Shown here one piece after another: positions 1-7,246 of a DNA stretch of 19,624 bases. The position numbers and the translations under genes were made by a program. The notes beneath the pieces were generated by a model, which made no database searches, was not told the origin of the DNA, and worked only from the letters and a program-made list of their open reading frames with translations. The stretch is from an uncultured Eubacteriales bacterium (GTDB lineage Bacteria > Bacillota > Clostridia > TANB77 > CAG-508), in contig CABTXJ010000006.1 of assembly GCA_902488785.1 (NCBI GenBank), positions 1-19,624 on the forward strand, read 5' to 3'. Position 1 is the first letter of the stretch. Each line of letters begins with the position of its first letter.

Positions 1-6
1 TAACTC

Positions 7-36
7 AAGCACGTTAGCGTGCTTTTGTCCTTTTTT
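7..36 (+). terminator. probable rho-independent terminator, rightward
   Basis: A 7-bp stem AAGCACG/CGTGCTT with loop TTAG (7-24) is followed by TTTTGTCCTTTTTT. It would end a rightward gene lying left of the window. The T-tract is interrupted by GTCC, so it is weaker than the other terminators here. It shares TTAGCGTGCTTTT with the leftward terminator at 19503-19525. The same hairpin would lie in the leader of the leftward promoter at 141-169, so it may instead be a leader structure. Confidence 0.5.
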
Positions 37-42
37 ATTGTT

Positions 43-60
43 GGTAGTATTAATACTACC
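43..60. repeat. 18-bp perfect palindrome
   Basis: GGTAGTAT/ATACTACC around a central TA forms a perfect inverted repeat. There is no T-run on either side, so it is not a terminator by itself. It lies about 75-90 nt downstream of the predicted start of the leftward promoter at 141-169, so in that RNA it would fold into a hairpin. It could instead be an operator. Its function is unknown. Confidence 0.7.
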
Positions 61-140
61 GCATTGTTTGTTCTTAAAGGATATTGTTTATTTTTCAATA
101 TATTTCAATGTACTTTTATTTTGCTCACGCAATAATTCTT

Positions 141-169
141 ATTATATTCCAAAGCAGATTACTTGTCAA
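141..169 (-). promoter_or_regulatory. perfect consensus housekeeping-sigma promoter, leftward
   Basis: On the minus strand TTGACA (169-164) is separated by exactly 17 bp from TATAAT (146-141), matching the SigA/sigma-70 consensus at all 12 positions. Transcription would start near 134 and run left out of the window. The first part of the RNA has TTGAAAAATAAACAAT (98-83), which resembles the boxA-like antitermination sequences of Firmicute rRNA operons (from memory). Then come the palindrome at 60-43 and the hairpin at 24-7. It lies just past the hairpin closing the tmk operon, so it begins a new unit. The driven gene is not visible. Confidence 0.85.
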
Positions 170-183
170 TACTTTTTTAAAAG

Positions 184-208
184 TTTTTTTGGTTTTTTTG
201 GTTTTTTT
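184..208. repeat. short T7GG tandem repeat
   Basis: Two copies of TTTTTTTGG are followed by a third T7 run. The tract is intergenic and lies immediately beside the palindromic hairpin at 209-230. It is pure pyrimidine apart from the GG pairs and is a likely place for slippage. No function is evident. Confidence 0.6.
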
Positions 209-230
209 AAAAGCTATCTAGATAGCTTTT
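209..230 (-). terminator. palindromic hairpin ending the pbp-mscS-tmk operon
   Basis: A perfect 22-bp palindrome has stem AAAAGCTAT/ATAGCTTTT and loop CTAG. It lies about 100 nt downstream of the tmk stop and just before a new leftward promoter. Only the TTTT of the stem serves as a T-tract on the minus strand, so termination strength is uncertain. The hairpin is symmetric and could act on either strand. Confidence 0.45.
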
Positions 231-333
231 ATTTGGCATTTCTGCTTAGGATATTTTTAATATATCATTAATTTTAATTTCTTGCAAGTACTTTTTTCAA
301 TTTTTTTAACATTTATTTTTTAATTTGTCATTT

Positions 334-1047
334 TTAAGTATTATTACCTATTATAGCTTCATATAAATCTTCTGCTATATCCTCTCTTTTTCTAATTTTT
401 CCTTGATTTGTCACTTCTATTTTGTTCCATTTTTCTTTTTCTGCAATAACTTCAGATAACTTACTACTATATTTTAAATATTCAATATCCTTTTCGTGGA
501 TATCTTTTTCACTTTTATTATTAATTTTATTTTCTCTTTTAGCTATAAGTTGCTGACTTACTTCTACAGGAATATATAAATATATAATTACATCAGGTTT
601 AGGAAGGTTATAATATTTAAATTCTAAATCTTCTTCCCATTTTATAAAACTTTCTATTTTTTCTTTTATTTCTTCTTTACTCTTATTTTCATTTATCATT
701 TGCATATATATTTTGCTAGTTTGATATATAACATTTGAGCTTACATACCTATCTAATATAATAATATAATCTTCATCTAAATAATTTTTAATTGTTTCAA
801 TATATGTTAAATACCTGTCTATAGCATAAAATGTGGAAATTACATATGGATTTGATTTTAAAACTTCTTTCCCATAATCGCCATTTAAATATTTTTTTAC
901 AAAAAAAGATGAGTCTGAATCATAGTTAGGAAATGAAATTCTAAAAACTTTTTTTCCTTCTTTTTTTAATCTTTCTTCTAAGAGCATTGATTGAGTTTCT
1001 TTACCTGCTCCATCTGTATTTGCTTCTATAACTATAATTTTACCCAT
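334..1047 (-). CDS. tmk: thymidylate kinase (dTMP kinase)
   Basis: Predicted cytosolic kinase phosphorylating dTMP to dTDP with ATP for dTTP synthesis. Counting from ATG 1047 (237 aa), it has a P-loop DGAGKETQ (residues 12-19), the FP and DRY motifs of the family (39-40 and 99-101, DRYVSSNVIYQ), and a basic lid region around 171-185 ending KDIHE, as in clostridial Tmk proteins. The Walker A Thr/Ser after the lysine is Glu17, an unusual residue there. I chose ATG 1047 rather than GTG 1056 because AGAGGTGG lies 5 nt upstream of it, whereas GTG 1056 overlaps that site. The gene follows mscS by 11 nt and is last in the operon. The family call is firm; dTMP as the only substrate is inferred. Confidence 0.85.
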   Translation of the reverse strand: MGKIIVIEANTDGAGKETQSMLLEERLKKEGKKVFRISFPNYDSDSSFFVKKYLNGDYGKEVLKSNPYVISTFYAIDRYLTYIETIKNYLDEDYIIILDRYVSSNVIYQTSKIYMQMINENKSKEEIKEKIESFIKWEEDLEFKYYNLPKPDVIIYLYIPVEVSQQLIAKRENKINNKSEKDIHEKDIEYLKYSSKLSEVIAEKEKWNKIEVTNQGKIRKREDIAEDLYEAIIGNNT

Positions 1048-1058
1048 CTTATCCACCT

Positions 1059-2162
1059 CTAATTATTTGTATCAATATACCTTCTAGGTTCTATGTGCTT
1101 TATTTCTGGAATCTTTTCTATTTCAGTGCTTTGCATATTGTATAGTGGTCTTACATTTTCTTGTTTCATAATATCCATTATATCTAATATTATTTTTTCT
1201 TTTATACTAATATATCTATTAAATTTAAATTCTGTTATGTAGAAAAATATTCTTATGCTTAATCCATTTTTTGTTACATCAAATATTGTAACTTCAATTG
1301 TTCTTGATAAAACTTTCGGATTATTTTCTAAAACTAATCTTATCTTATTTAATAATCTATTTATTTTTTTGCTATCTAAATCAAATGATATATTAATGTT
1401 CATATCTATTTGTCTATTTTCTATTGCATTTATATTTATTACATCTTCAGTTGTTATTTTAGAATTTGGTATACTCATCAAACTATTATCTAATAGTCTG
1501 ATTTTTGTACTCCTAAGTGCTATATCTTCTACAGTTCCAACGTTTTCTTTTATTTTTATTACATCACCTATTACAAAAGGTTTTTCAGAAAGAATTGAAG
1601 CTCCTGATATAATATTTTTAACAAAGTCTTGTATTGCAAGTGCTATTATTGCAGAACCTATTCCAAGACCTGCAACAAGTCCATTAATATTATATCCAAG
1701 TTCTGTAATTATAATAAATAATGCAATTATATATACGAAAATTTTAACTAAATTAGATATAAAATTATTAACTAATACTGCATTTAAAGAATTCTTTTTT
1801 TCAATAGCTTTAAATACCGGTCCATTGCTTGAAAATAATGAAGCAATTAATCGTGCTGATGTATATATTGCCATTATTTTAATTATTTTGTCGCAAGCTT
1901 TAAGTACACTAGGATTTTTTATCCATAATATTATTATATAGTACAGTCCAAGCATTGTTAAAAAAGCATTTAATGTTTTTTTAGGTATTGTTTCTACTTG
2001 TTCTTCTTCTATATTAAATATTTTGTTTAAAATTTTTATTATTAAATTAATTATATTTTCTCTAAATAGTACTAATATTAATATAAATATTGTTATCATT
2101 TGGGGGCTTATAATTTTATTTAATTTAGTTAATATTAGTTTTAGTTCATATAATATATCCAA
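1059..2162 (-). CDS. mscS: MscS-family small-conductance mechanosensitive channel
   Basis: Predicted membrane channel that opens under membrane tension to release solutes on hypo-osmotic shock. The 367-aa protein has hydrophobic segments near 22-33, 66-82, 92-110 and 138-153. The pore-lining helix is about 161-190, with Gly/Ala-rich GLGIGSAIIALAIQDF. The beta domain follows (EKPFVIGDVIKI at 193-204, IPNSKI at 231-236), then the alpha-beta C-terminal domain. Extra N-terminal helices make it longer than the classic E. coli MscS of about 286 aa. The start is TTG 2162, with GAGG 9 nt upstream. It lies 36 nt after the transpeptidase stop and 11 nt before tmk, so it is co-transcribed with both. The three products have no obvious functional link. 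Confidence 0.92.
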   Translation of the reverse strand: MDILYELKLILTKLNKIISPQMITIFILILVLFRENIINLIIKILNKIFNIEEEQVETIPKKTLNAFLTMLGLYYIIILWIKNPSVLKACDKIIKIMAIYTSARLIASLFSSNGPVFKAIEKKNSLNAVLVNNFISNLVKIFVYIIALFIIITELGYNINGLVAGLGIGSAIIALAIQDFVKNIISGASILSEKPFVIGDVIKIKENVGTVEDIALRSTKIRLLDNSLMSIPNSKITTEDVININAIENRQIDMNINISFDLDSKKINRLLNKIRLVLENNPKVLSRTIEVTIFDVTKNGLSIRIFFYITEFKFNRYISIKEKIILDIMDIMKQENVRPLYNMQSTEIEKIPEIKHIEPRRYIDTNN

Positions 2163-2198
2163 CTTAAATTTCCTCTTTATTTTTTATTTTTTCTTTTG

Positions 2199-4403
2199 TT
2201 AATTCTTTAGTTCTATTCTAACTATCGTTCCTTTTTCTAGTTCTGTTCCTTCTTTTATATCTTGTATCTGAATACTACCATTTCCTGTAATTATTGGAGT
2301 AAGTCCTGCATCTATTAATAATTTCTCAGCAACATTTTTAGCCTTTCCTTTAATATCAGGCATTTTCGTTTTTGGGGTTTCCTTATCTTCGGCTGTTGTT
2401 AAGTATACTTTGCTTCCCCTAGAAAGGCTCACACCTGCTTCTGGTATTTGCTTTGTTATTTTTATTTCATCTGGTGTTGTAACACTTTTTACTGATACAC
2501 CAAGTCCTATTTCCTGAAGCTTTGCTTTTGCTTCTTGCACACTTAAATTTTTTACATCTGGTATAACAATATTTTCTACTTTTTCTTCTTCTGTTTTTTT
2601 AGGTTCTTCTTTTGCTATATTTTGTGAATTAGCTAAAAGGTCTTTTAATATTTCACCAACTACTGGACCTGCAACTTGTCCACCGTGTATACGTCCAGCT
2701 TTCGGATTTCTTACAATCATAAGTACAACATATTCGGGTGATTCAGTTGGTACAACAGCTACAAATGATGCGATGTATTCACCATTTGGGTCCCCATATA
2801 CAGGCTCAGATGTTCCACTTTTACCACCAACATTGTAGCCAGGTATATTTGCTGTTTTTCCTGTTCCATTTGTTACAGTAGTTCTCATAAGATCAAGCAC
2901 TTTAGCTGATGTATCTTTAGAAATAACTCTTCTTACTTTTTCACCTTCTAATACCTCTTGACTACCAATTTCTACATTTTCAATTTTGTGAACTATTTGT
3001 GGTTTCATAAGTTCTCCACCATTTGCTATAGCAGATATAGCAGTTATTAATTGCATTGGTGTTATTTGAAATCTTTCACCAAAAGACATTGTAGCAAGTT
3101 CTACAGGACCTGTATTTTTTTCTCCGTGAAATATAGGAAAAGATTCCCCTAATATATCTATATTTGTTTTTTCTAAAAGCCCAAATGCCCTCAGATATTT
3201 ATAAAATCTTGCAACTCCTATTCTTTGACCAACCTGTATAAATGCAGGATTACATGAATTTTCCATTGCACCTCTTAATGATAAATAACCATGTGGATTA
3301 TAAGATCTCCAACATTTTATATCCCTATCATATACTTTTTGTACACCTGTACATAGAAAATCGCCTGCTTTATCTGTTTCTGCAAGTCCTTCTTCTATTG
3401 CAATTGCAGATGTAAGTATTTTGAAAGTAGAACCTGGATCATATATATCAGAAACCGCTTTTGTTTTCCATGCAGAAAATAACCTTTCTAATTGCTCTTG
3501 ATCACTTAATTCTTTCCATTTCTTTCCATCCATTCCAACAGGTCCTCTTGGATTTGACAAATCATATGTAGGATAGTTTGCTATTGCAAGTATTGAGGCA
3601 TCTTTTGGGTTCATTACTATTGCTATTCCATCTCTTGCCTTATTATCTTCTACAACTTGTTTTAAATGTTTTTCTATCATCTCTTGTATTTTTATATCAA
3701 TTGTTAAATATACATTTTTACCATCTTCAGGATTAATTAGTTGCTCTGGTGTTTCATTTATTGGATTATTAAATACATCTGATTCAGAAATTATTCTTCC
3801 TTCTCTTCCCATTAATACAGAATTTAATTTTTTTTCAATTCCTTCTTGGCCTTCATTATCTGCACCAACAAATCCAATTAGATTTGCTGCAACTGTTTTA
3901 TGTGGATAATCTCTCTTTATATCTTTGTCAATATTTATTCCTGCTACTATTTCTTTTTCTTCTAAATATTTTTTAAATTCATTTATCTTGTCTTTTGATA
4001 CTTTTGACGCAAGAGTTTCAACATTTCTTTTTGAATCTAATTTAGATCTCGTTTCTTTTTTATCTTCTCCAAATATTTCAGAAATTTTATTTGCAAGTTC
4101 ATCTTTATTAATTTCTTTATCTTTTTTAGCTTTTAATAACTTCGGATTTAGTGTCACAGTATCAACATCAAAGCTTTGTGCAAGTACTTCACCATTTCTA
4201 TCTAATATTTGTCCTCTTTTAGCTCCAATTCTTTTTTTAAGCAATTGTTGATTTCTTGCCTCTATTTTTAATTTTCTACCATTTATTATTTGTGTATAAA
4301 AAAATGAAAAAATTAATATTACAAAAAGAATTAAAAAACTAATCATTATATGTTTAAGTCTTACCGACCAATTTCTATCCATCACTTTTATGTTTTTTTC
4401 CAC
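2199..4403 (-). CDS. class B penicillin-binding protein (SpoVD/PBP2b/FtsI type) with two PASTA domains
   Basis: Membrane-anchored D,D-transpeptidase that cross-links peptidoglycan at the septum or spore cortex. In 734 aa there is a short cytoplasmic N-terminus, one membrane helix (about 20-38), a PBP-dimer domain from RGQILDRNG (63-71), and the transpeptidase domain. Catalytic motifs are STFK (325-328), SCN (383-385) and KSGT (528-531). An acidic/Lys linker (600-610) leads to two C-terminal PASTA domains (about 611-671 and 678-734). Cys364 and Cys384 lie near the positions of the redox-active cysteines I recall in B. subtilis SpoVD. Two PASTA domains are more like PBP2b, so SpoVD versus FtsI is unresolved. 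The start is GTG 4403, with AAAGGA 7 nt upstream. It is first in the operon with mscS and tmk, and lies away from murE, its usual neighbour. Confidence 0.95.
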   Translation of the reverse strand: MEKNIKVMDRNWSVRLKHIMISFLILFVILIFSFFYTQIINGRKLKIEARNQQLLKKRIGAKRGQILDRNGEVLAQSFDVDTVTLNPKLLKAKKDKEINKDELANKISEIFGEDKKETRSKLDSKRNVETLASKVSKDKINEFKKYLEEKEIVAGINIDKDIKRDYPHKTVAANLIGFVGADNEGQEGIEKKLNSVLMGREGRIISESDVFNNPINETPEQLINPEDGKNVYLTIDIKIQEMIEKHLKQVVEDNKARDGIAIVMNPKDASILAIANYPTYDLSNPRGPVGMDGKKWKELSDQEQLERLFSAWKTKAVSDIYDPGSTFKILTSAIAIEEGLAETDKAGDFLCTGVQKVYDRDIKCWRSYNPHGYLSLRGAMENSCNPAFIQVGQRIGVARFYKYLRAFGLLEKTNIDILGESFPIFHGEKNTGPVELATMSFGERFQITPMQLITAISAIANGGELMKPQIVHKIENVEIGSQEVLEGEKVRRVISKDTSAKVLDLMRTTVTNGTGKTANIPGYNVGGKSGTSEPVYGDPNGEYIASFVAVVPTESPEYVVLMIVRNPKAGRIHGGQVAGPVVGEILKDLLANSQNIAKEEPKKTEEEKVENIVIPDVKNLSVQEAKAKLQEIGLGVSVKSVTTPDEIKITKQIPEAGVSLSRGSKVYLTTAEDKETPKTKMPDIKGKAKNVAEKLLIDAGLTPIITGNGSIQIQDIKEGTELEKGTIVRIELKN

Positions 4404-4445
4404 TTTTTAATCCTTTCTATATATTATTCCCTAATTATTTTATTT

Positions 4446-4474
4446 ATTATACTTTTTATAAAATATATATTCAA
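4446..4474 (-). promoter_or_regulatory. promoter of the pbp-mscS-tmk operon
   Basis: TTGAAT (4474-4469), a 17-bp spacer and TATAAT (4451-4446) lie on the minus strand. This fits a housekeeping-sigma promoter, with a start near 4439 and a leader of roughly 36 nt before GTG 4403. It lies just downstream of the terminator for the acpP unit, so the transpeptidase operon is transcribed on its own. Confidence 0.75.
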
Positions 4475-4494
4475 TATTTATTATATATAATAAC

Positions 4495-4522
4495 AAAAAG
4501 TAGATATTACTATCTACTTTTT
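4495..4522 (-). terminator. terminator of the acpP-LemA-like unit
   Basis: A stem AAAAAGTAGATA/TATCTACTTTTT with loop TTAC lies about 36 nt past the LemA-like stop codon. The outer A/T pairs supply the T-tract on either strand, so it could work in both directions. Confidence 0.75.
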
Positions 4523-4558
4523 AAATTAATATAATTTTAAATCAAATTTATTTTATTG

Positions 4559-5092
4559 CTATGAGTTTTTATACATTTTAATATGTTTTATATCGAAAAA
4601 AGATTTTTTTTCATAATTATATAGTTTTACCAATAACTTTCCAGGTATTGATTCAATTAACTTATTATATTCTAAAATTAATTCATTGTATTTTTCTTTA
4701 TTGTATTTTAACTTATTCTCATTTATTACTATATCATCTTTTATATTACACATATCTGGCTTACAATTTATTACATCTAAAATTTCTTTAGTTAATTCAT
4801 CAGATATCAATTTTTGTGTATTAGTAGCTATTTCTACTTTTTTTAATATTTCATCTTTTTTGCAAGATTCATAATCATTTTTGCATTCATTTAATATTTC
4901 TATATCATCATTATCCAAATTCATTTTTTTTGCAAGTTTTTGTGATAGATCTATCCTATTTAGTATTAAAATGTCCAATGTATTTAATAACTCAGATATT
5001 TCTTTTTTTAATTCAGATATTCTATTATTTGTAATATATTCTACAATGCAAAAAATAATTAATAGAACAAGTATTATAATTATTACTATCAA
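4559..5092 (-). CDS. LemA-like membrane-anchored coiled-coil protein
   Basis: No catalytic function is assigned. The 177-aa product begins with a strong membrane helix (about residues 2-20, mostly Ile/Leu/Val) and continues as charged helices. Two regions recall the LemA family: NRIDLSQKL, where LemA has RRxDLIPNLV, and the C-terminal YNELILEYNKLIESIP followed by LYNYEKKSFF, where LemA has YNxxVxxYNxxIxxFPxxxIAxxxGFxxxxYF. The middle is diverged and contains a C-rich stretch not typical of LemA. TTG 5104 is in frame but has no upstream binding site. TTG 5092 has GGAG 6 nt before it and is preferred. It follows acpP by 21 nt and should be co-transcribed. The family call is by eye only. Confidence 0.65.
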   Translation of the reverse strand: MIVIIIILVLLIIFCIVEYITNNRISELKKEISELLNTLDILILNRIDLSQKLAKKMNLDNDDIEILNECKNDYESCKKDEILKKVEIATNTQKLISDELTKEILDVINCKPDMCNIKDDIVINENKLKYNKEKYNELILEYNKLIESIPGKLLVKLYNYEKKSFFDIKHIKMYKNS

Positions 5093-5113
5093 ATTTTTCT
5101 CCAATTCTATAAA

Positions 5114-5353
5114 TTATATATTTTCAGATATATAATCAATTACATTTTCTACTGTAACTATTTTATCTACTTCTTCGTCTGGTATTTCTAGACCAAATTC
5201 TTCTTCTAATGCCATTATAAATTCTACTATATCAATTGAATCTGCTCCTAAATCATCTAAAAAAGATGCATCCATAGTTACTTCTGATTCATCAACTCCT
5301 AATTGTTCAACAATTACGCTTCTTACTTTTTCAAATATTTGTTCTGTTTCCAA
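5114..5353 (-). CDS. acpP: acyl carrier protein
   Basis: Small acidic carrier of fatty-acid intermediates in the cytosol, with acyl chains held on a phosphopantetheine arm. The 79-aa length is standard. The attachment serine is Ser39 in LGADSIDIVEF (the usual motif is DSLD). Helix III, EEEFGLEIPDEE, is typical. The start is TTG 5353, with AGGAGG 5 nt upstream. The usual partners (fabD, fabG, fabF, plsX, rnc) are absent. Instead acpP is first in a two-gene unit with a LemA-like gene and has its own strong promoter at 5464-5492. Confidence 0.97.
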   Translation of the reverse strand: METEQIFEKVRSVIVEQLGVDESEVTMDASFLDDLGADSIDIVEFIMALEEEFGLEIPDEEVDKIVTVENVIDYISENI

Positions 5354-5463
5354 TTTTCCCTCCTATATTAATATAAATTTTATTTTAAATATTTTCTTTA
5401 AATAATTATTTTAAATATTTTTAAAATTTATTATATTTATTTGCTTATTTTTACTATATACAA

Positions 5464-5492
5464 GTTATATATAATAATTTAATAATAGTCAA
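5464..5492 (-). promoter_or_regulatory. promoter of acpP
   Basis: TTGACT (5492-5487), a 17-bp spacer and TATAAC (5469-5464) lie on the minus strand; each box matches consensus at 5 of 6. The predicted start near 5457 leaves a leader of about 100 nt before the TTG start of acpP. The rest of the 370-bp gap 5354-5724 is extremely AT-rich. I see no convincing promoter in it for the rightward gene and no RNA gene. Confidence 0.75.
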
Positions 5493-5724
5493 CTATTTTG
5501 TTGATATATTTTATTATTTTTTTATTTAAACTATTTTATTTTATATTTTATGTATTAAATACTATATATTAAATAATATAATTTATTTAATATATATTTA
5601 AATTATATTGTATATTATGTAACATATATTTAATTAAAATATACTTTTAAATACTATTTTTTAGTTATATAAGTAAAATACTAAAATGTCAAATACATAA
5701 TTTTAAATTTTGAAAGGAGATAAT

Positions 5725-6714
5725 ATGAATACACCTAGATTAATTGCAGAAACATTGCTTGGTTTTTCACTAATTTCAACTGCTTTTCCTGCACAAATGA
5801 AAGATATGAAAGATACATTAAACAATACACCTGATTTTTTCATGAAACCAATAACTATAAAAAAAGAAGACAGCTTATCTCCAATAAATTTCAAAGATAT
5901 TTTTGGAAAATTTGATAATGAAGGTAATTTAGAAGAATTTGTTCCTCGAAAAATAGAGAGAAATACAATGAGATTTGGAATACTTCCCGCAGCAAATGAC
6001 CAAATAATCGTAATGAAAATTGGTAGCAAATCAATAGTTATAAATCCTGGAAGTGATAAATATAGACTTTCACTTCTTAGAACATTGGGTGCCTTTCAAG
6101 TTTCTAAGTTAGATACAATAATATATTCAGATATCACTTCAAGTCCAGAAAATATATATTCACTTCTTGATATGGGTATGGTATCTAAGGTTATTGTTCC
6201 TGTTGTTGATCTAGAACCAAACAGCGACAATGTTGCTCTTCTTAAAAAGTTTTCAGATGTTAAAAATGAAATAAAAAAAAGAGGTGGAAATATTATCGAA
6301 ATGAGAGATAAAACAAAAATACAATTAGATGATTGTATAATAACATCTGTACTTCCTAAAAATACACCAGAAGCTTCTCTTCTTTTTGATGATGAAGATA
6401 CAATTGTTTTTGTTCAAGGATATATTCCTAGAGAAGATCAAAATTCTATTGTACTTCCAAATATTAAAACATATATTTCTAAAACAAATGTTTTGATATC
6501 AAAAGATTTACTTAAAAATATTTCCCCTACAAATATACTTCTTTCACAATATACAAATAATAATATTGATGAAACTATAAATAATGTAATTTCAAAAGTT
6601 GGAAGAGATAAAGTATTTATATTAAATGACCAAAATGGTGTAAATATTGCTTCACCTAACGCTAAGCCTGATGAATCTACTCTTACTATCAACGCACAAA
6701 GCAATAATACATAA
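5725..6714 (+). CDS. metallo-beta-lactamase-fold-like protein lacking metal ligands (ComEC C-domain-like)
   Basis: A confident function is not assigned. The 329-aa product starts at ATG 5725, with AAAGGAG 5 nt upstream (TTG 5710 is too early). Residues 6-23 are weakly hydrophobic and may be a signal or anchor. Residues 83-160 follow the pattern of the secreted MBL-fold domain at the C-terminus of ComEC: strand-turn-strand, VINPGS (105-110) where LIDGG is expected, a helix, LDTIIYSD (129-136), a helix, and KVIVPV. Where active enzymes have HxHxDH, this one has SDITSSPENI (135-144), with no histidine. The C-terminal part, about 241-310, also follows the MBL layout (NVLIS, then KVFILNDQNGV). In B. 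subtilis comEC and holA precede rpsT, so its position beside rpsT fits a ComEC-derived remnant. The fold is inferred by eye. Confidence 0.55.
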   Translation: MNTPRLIAETLLGFSLISTAFPAQMKDMKDTLNNTPDFFMKPITIKKEDSLSPINFKDIFGKFDNEGNLEEFVPRKIERNTMRFGILPAANDQIIVMKIGSKSIVINPGSDKYRLSLLRTLGAFQVSKLDTIIYSDITSSPENIYSLLDMGMVSKVIVPVVDLEPNSDNVALLKKFSDVKNEIKKRGGNIIEMRDKTKIQLDDCIITSVLPKNTPEASLLFDDEDTIVFVQGYIPREDQNSIVLPNIKTYISKTNVLISKDLLKNISPTNILLSQYTNNNIDETINNVISKVGRDKVFILNDQNGVNIASPNAKPDESTLTINAQSNNT

Positions 6715-6718
6715 TCTC

Positions 6719-6747
6719 TTTACAAAATCAATTGTGCGTGTTATACT
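6719..6747 (+). promoter_or_regulatory. promoter of rpsT
   Basis: TTTACA (6719-6724), a 17-bp spacer and TATACT (6742-6747) each match consensus at 5 of 6. The predicted start near 6754 leaves a leader of about 29 nt. It begins 5 bp after the stop of the MBL-like gene. No terminator lies between the two genes, so read-through is also possible. Confidence 0.7.
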
Positions 6748-6782
6748 TACTTAAGTTATAACATAATGAAAGGAGACAAATT

Positions 6783-7046
6783 ATGCCAAATATTAGATCA
6801 GCAAAAAAAAGAGTTAAAATAACTAAAACAAAAACTGACAGAAATAATAGCATTAAAACTTCATACAAAACAGCTATTAAGAATTTTGAAAAAGCATTAG
6901 AAAATAATGATAAAGATGTTAAAGAAAAATATAGCATAGCAGTTTCTAAAATAGATAAGGCACAAGCAAAAGGTATTATAAAGAAAAATACTGCAGCTAG
7001 AAAAAAATCTACTTTATCTAAAATGTTAAAAGAAACTGAAGCATAA
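6783..7046 (+). CDS. rpsT: 30S ribosomal protein S20
   Basis: Primary binder of 16S rRNA in the 30S subunit. The 87-aa, Lys-rich, all-helical sequence begins MPNIRSAKKRV and has the family's C-terminal KGIIKKNTAARKKSTLSK. Length is normal. AAAGGAG lies 7 nt before ATG 6783. It has its own promoter (6719-6747) and a strong terminator (7069-7091). It converges with the gatB-ending operon. Confidence 0.98.
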   Translation: MPNIRSAKKRVKITKTKTDRNNSIKTSYKTAIKNFEKALENNDKDVKEKYSIAVSKIDKAQAKGIIKKNTAARKKSTLSKMLKETEA

Positions 7047-7068
7047 AATTAATTTGTACAAGTTAATT

Positions 7069-7091
7069 AGCCACATTAGTGGCTTTTTTTT
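7069..7091 (+). terminator. terminator of rpsT
   Basis: A 6-bp stem AGCCAC/GTGGCT with loop ATTA is followed by eight T. It lies about 22 nt after the rpsT stop. The ATTAG loop context is like that of the terminators near both window ends. Confidence 0.93.
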
Positions 7092-7158
7092 GCCCCTAAA
7101 TTTTTATAACTAAAATATGCTATATCTTTTATTTATCCTATGTTAAGTTATTTCACAT

Positions 7159-7192
7159 AAAAAAAGATAAGTGCTATACTTATCTTTTTTTA
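7159..7192 (-). terminator. terminator of the murE-to-gatB run (symmetric)
   Basis: A 9-bp stem AAGATAAGT/ACTTATCTT with loop GCTAT is flanked by A-run and T-run on both sides, so it can stop leftward transcription from gatB and rightward read-through from rpsT. It lies about 60 nt past the gatB stop. Confidence 0.85.
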
Positions 7193-7246
7193 TTAAATGT
7201 TTTTATTAAATATTTTTTACATATAATTTTATTTTTTTAAATTATA

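Noticed and set aside
43..60. T-box-like GGTAG...CTACCGC string
   Set aside because: A real T-box has the TGGNACCGC motif just before a terminator and a downstream synthetase or amino-acid gene. Here the order is wrong and no rightward gene follows.
38..271. Rightward 77-codon open frame in the left intergenic region
   Set aside because: It has no binding site, is low-complexity Phe/Leu-rich and runs through the consensus leftward promoter, the T7GG repeat and the palindromic hairpin.
1255..1941. Long rightward open frame opposite mscS
   Set aside because: It mirrors the conserved MscS sequence and has no binding site or recognisable domain.
5493..5724. Replication-origin-like AT-rich region between acpP and the MBL-like gene
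   Set aside because: It is extremely AT-rich, but I see no DnaA-box cluster (TTATCCACA) and no dnaA/dnaN nearby.
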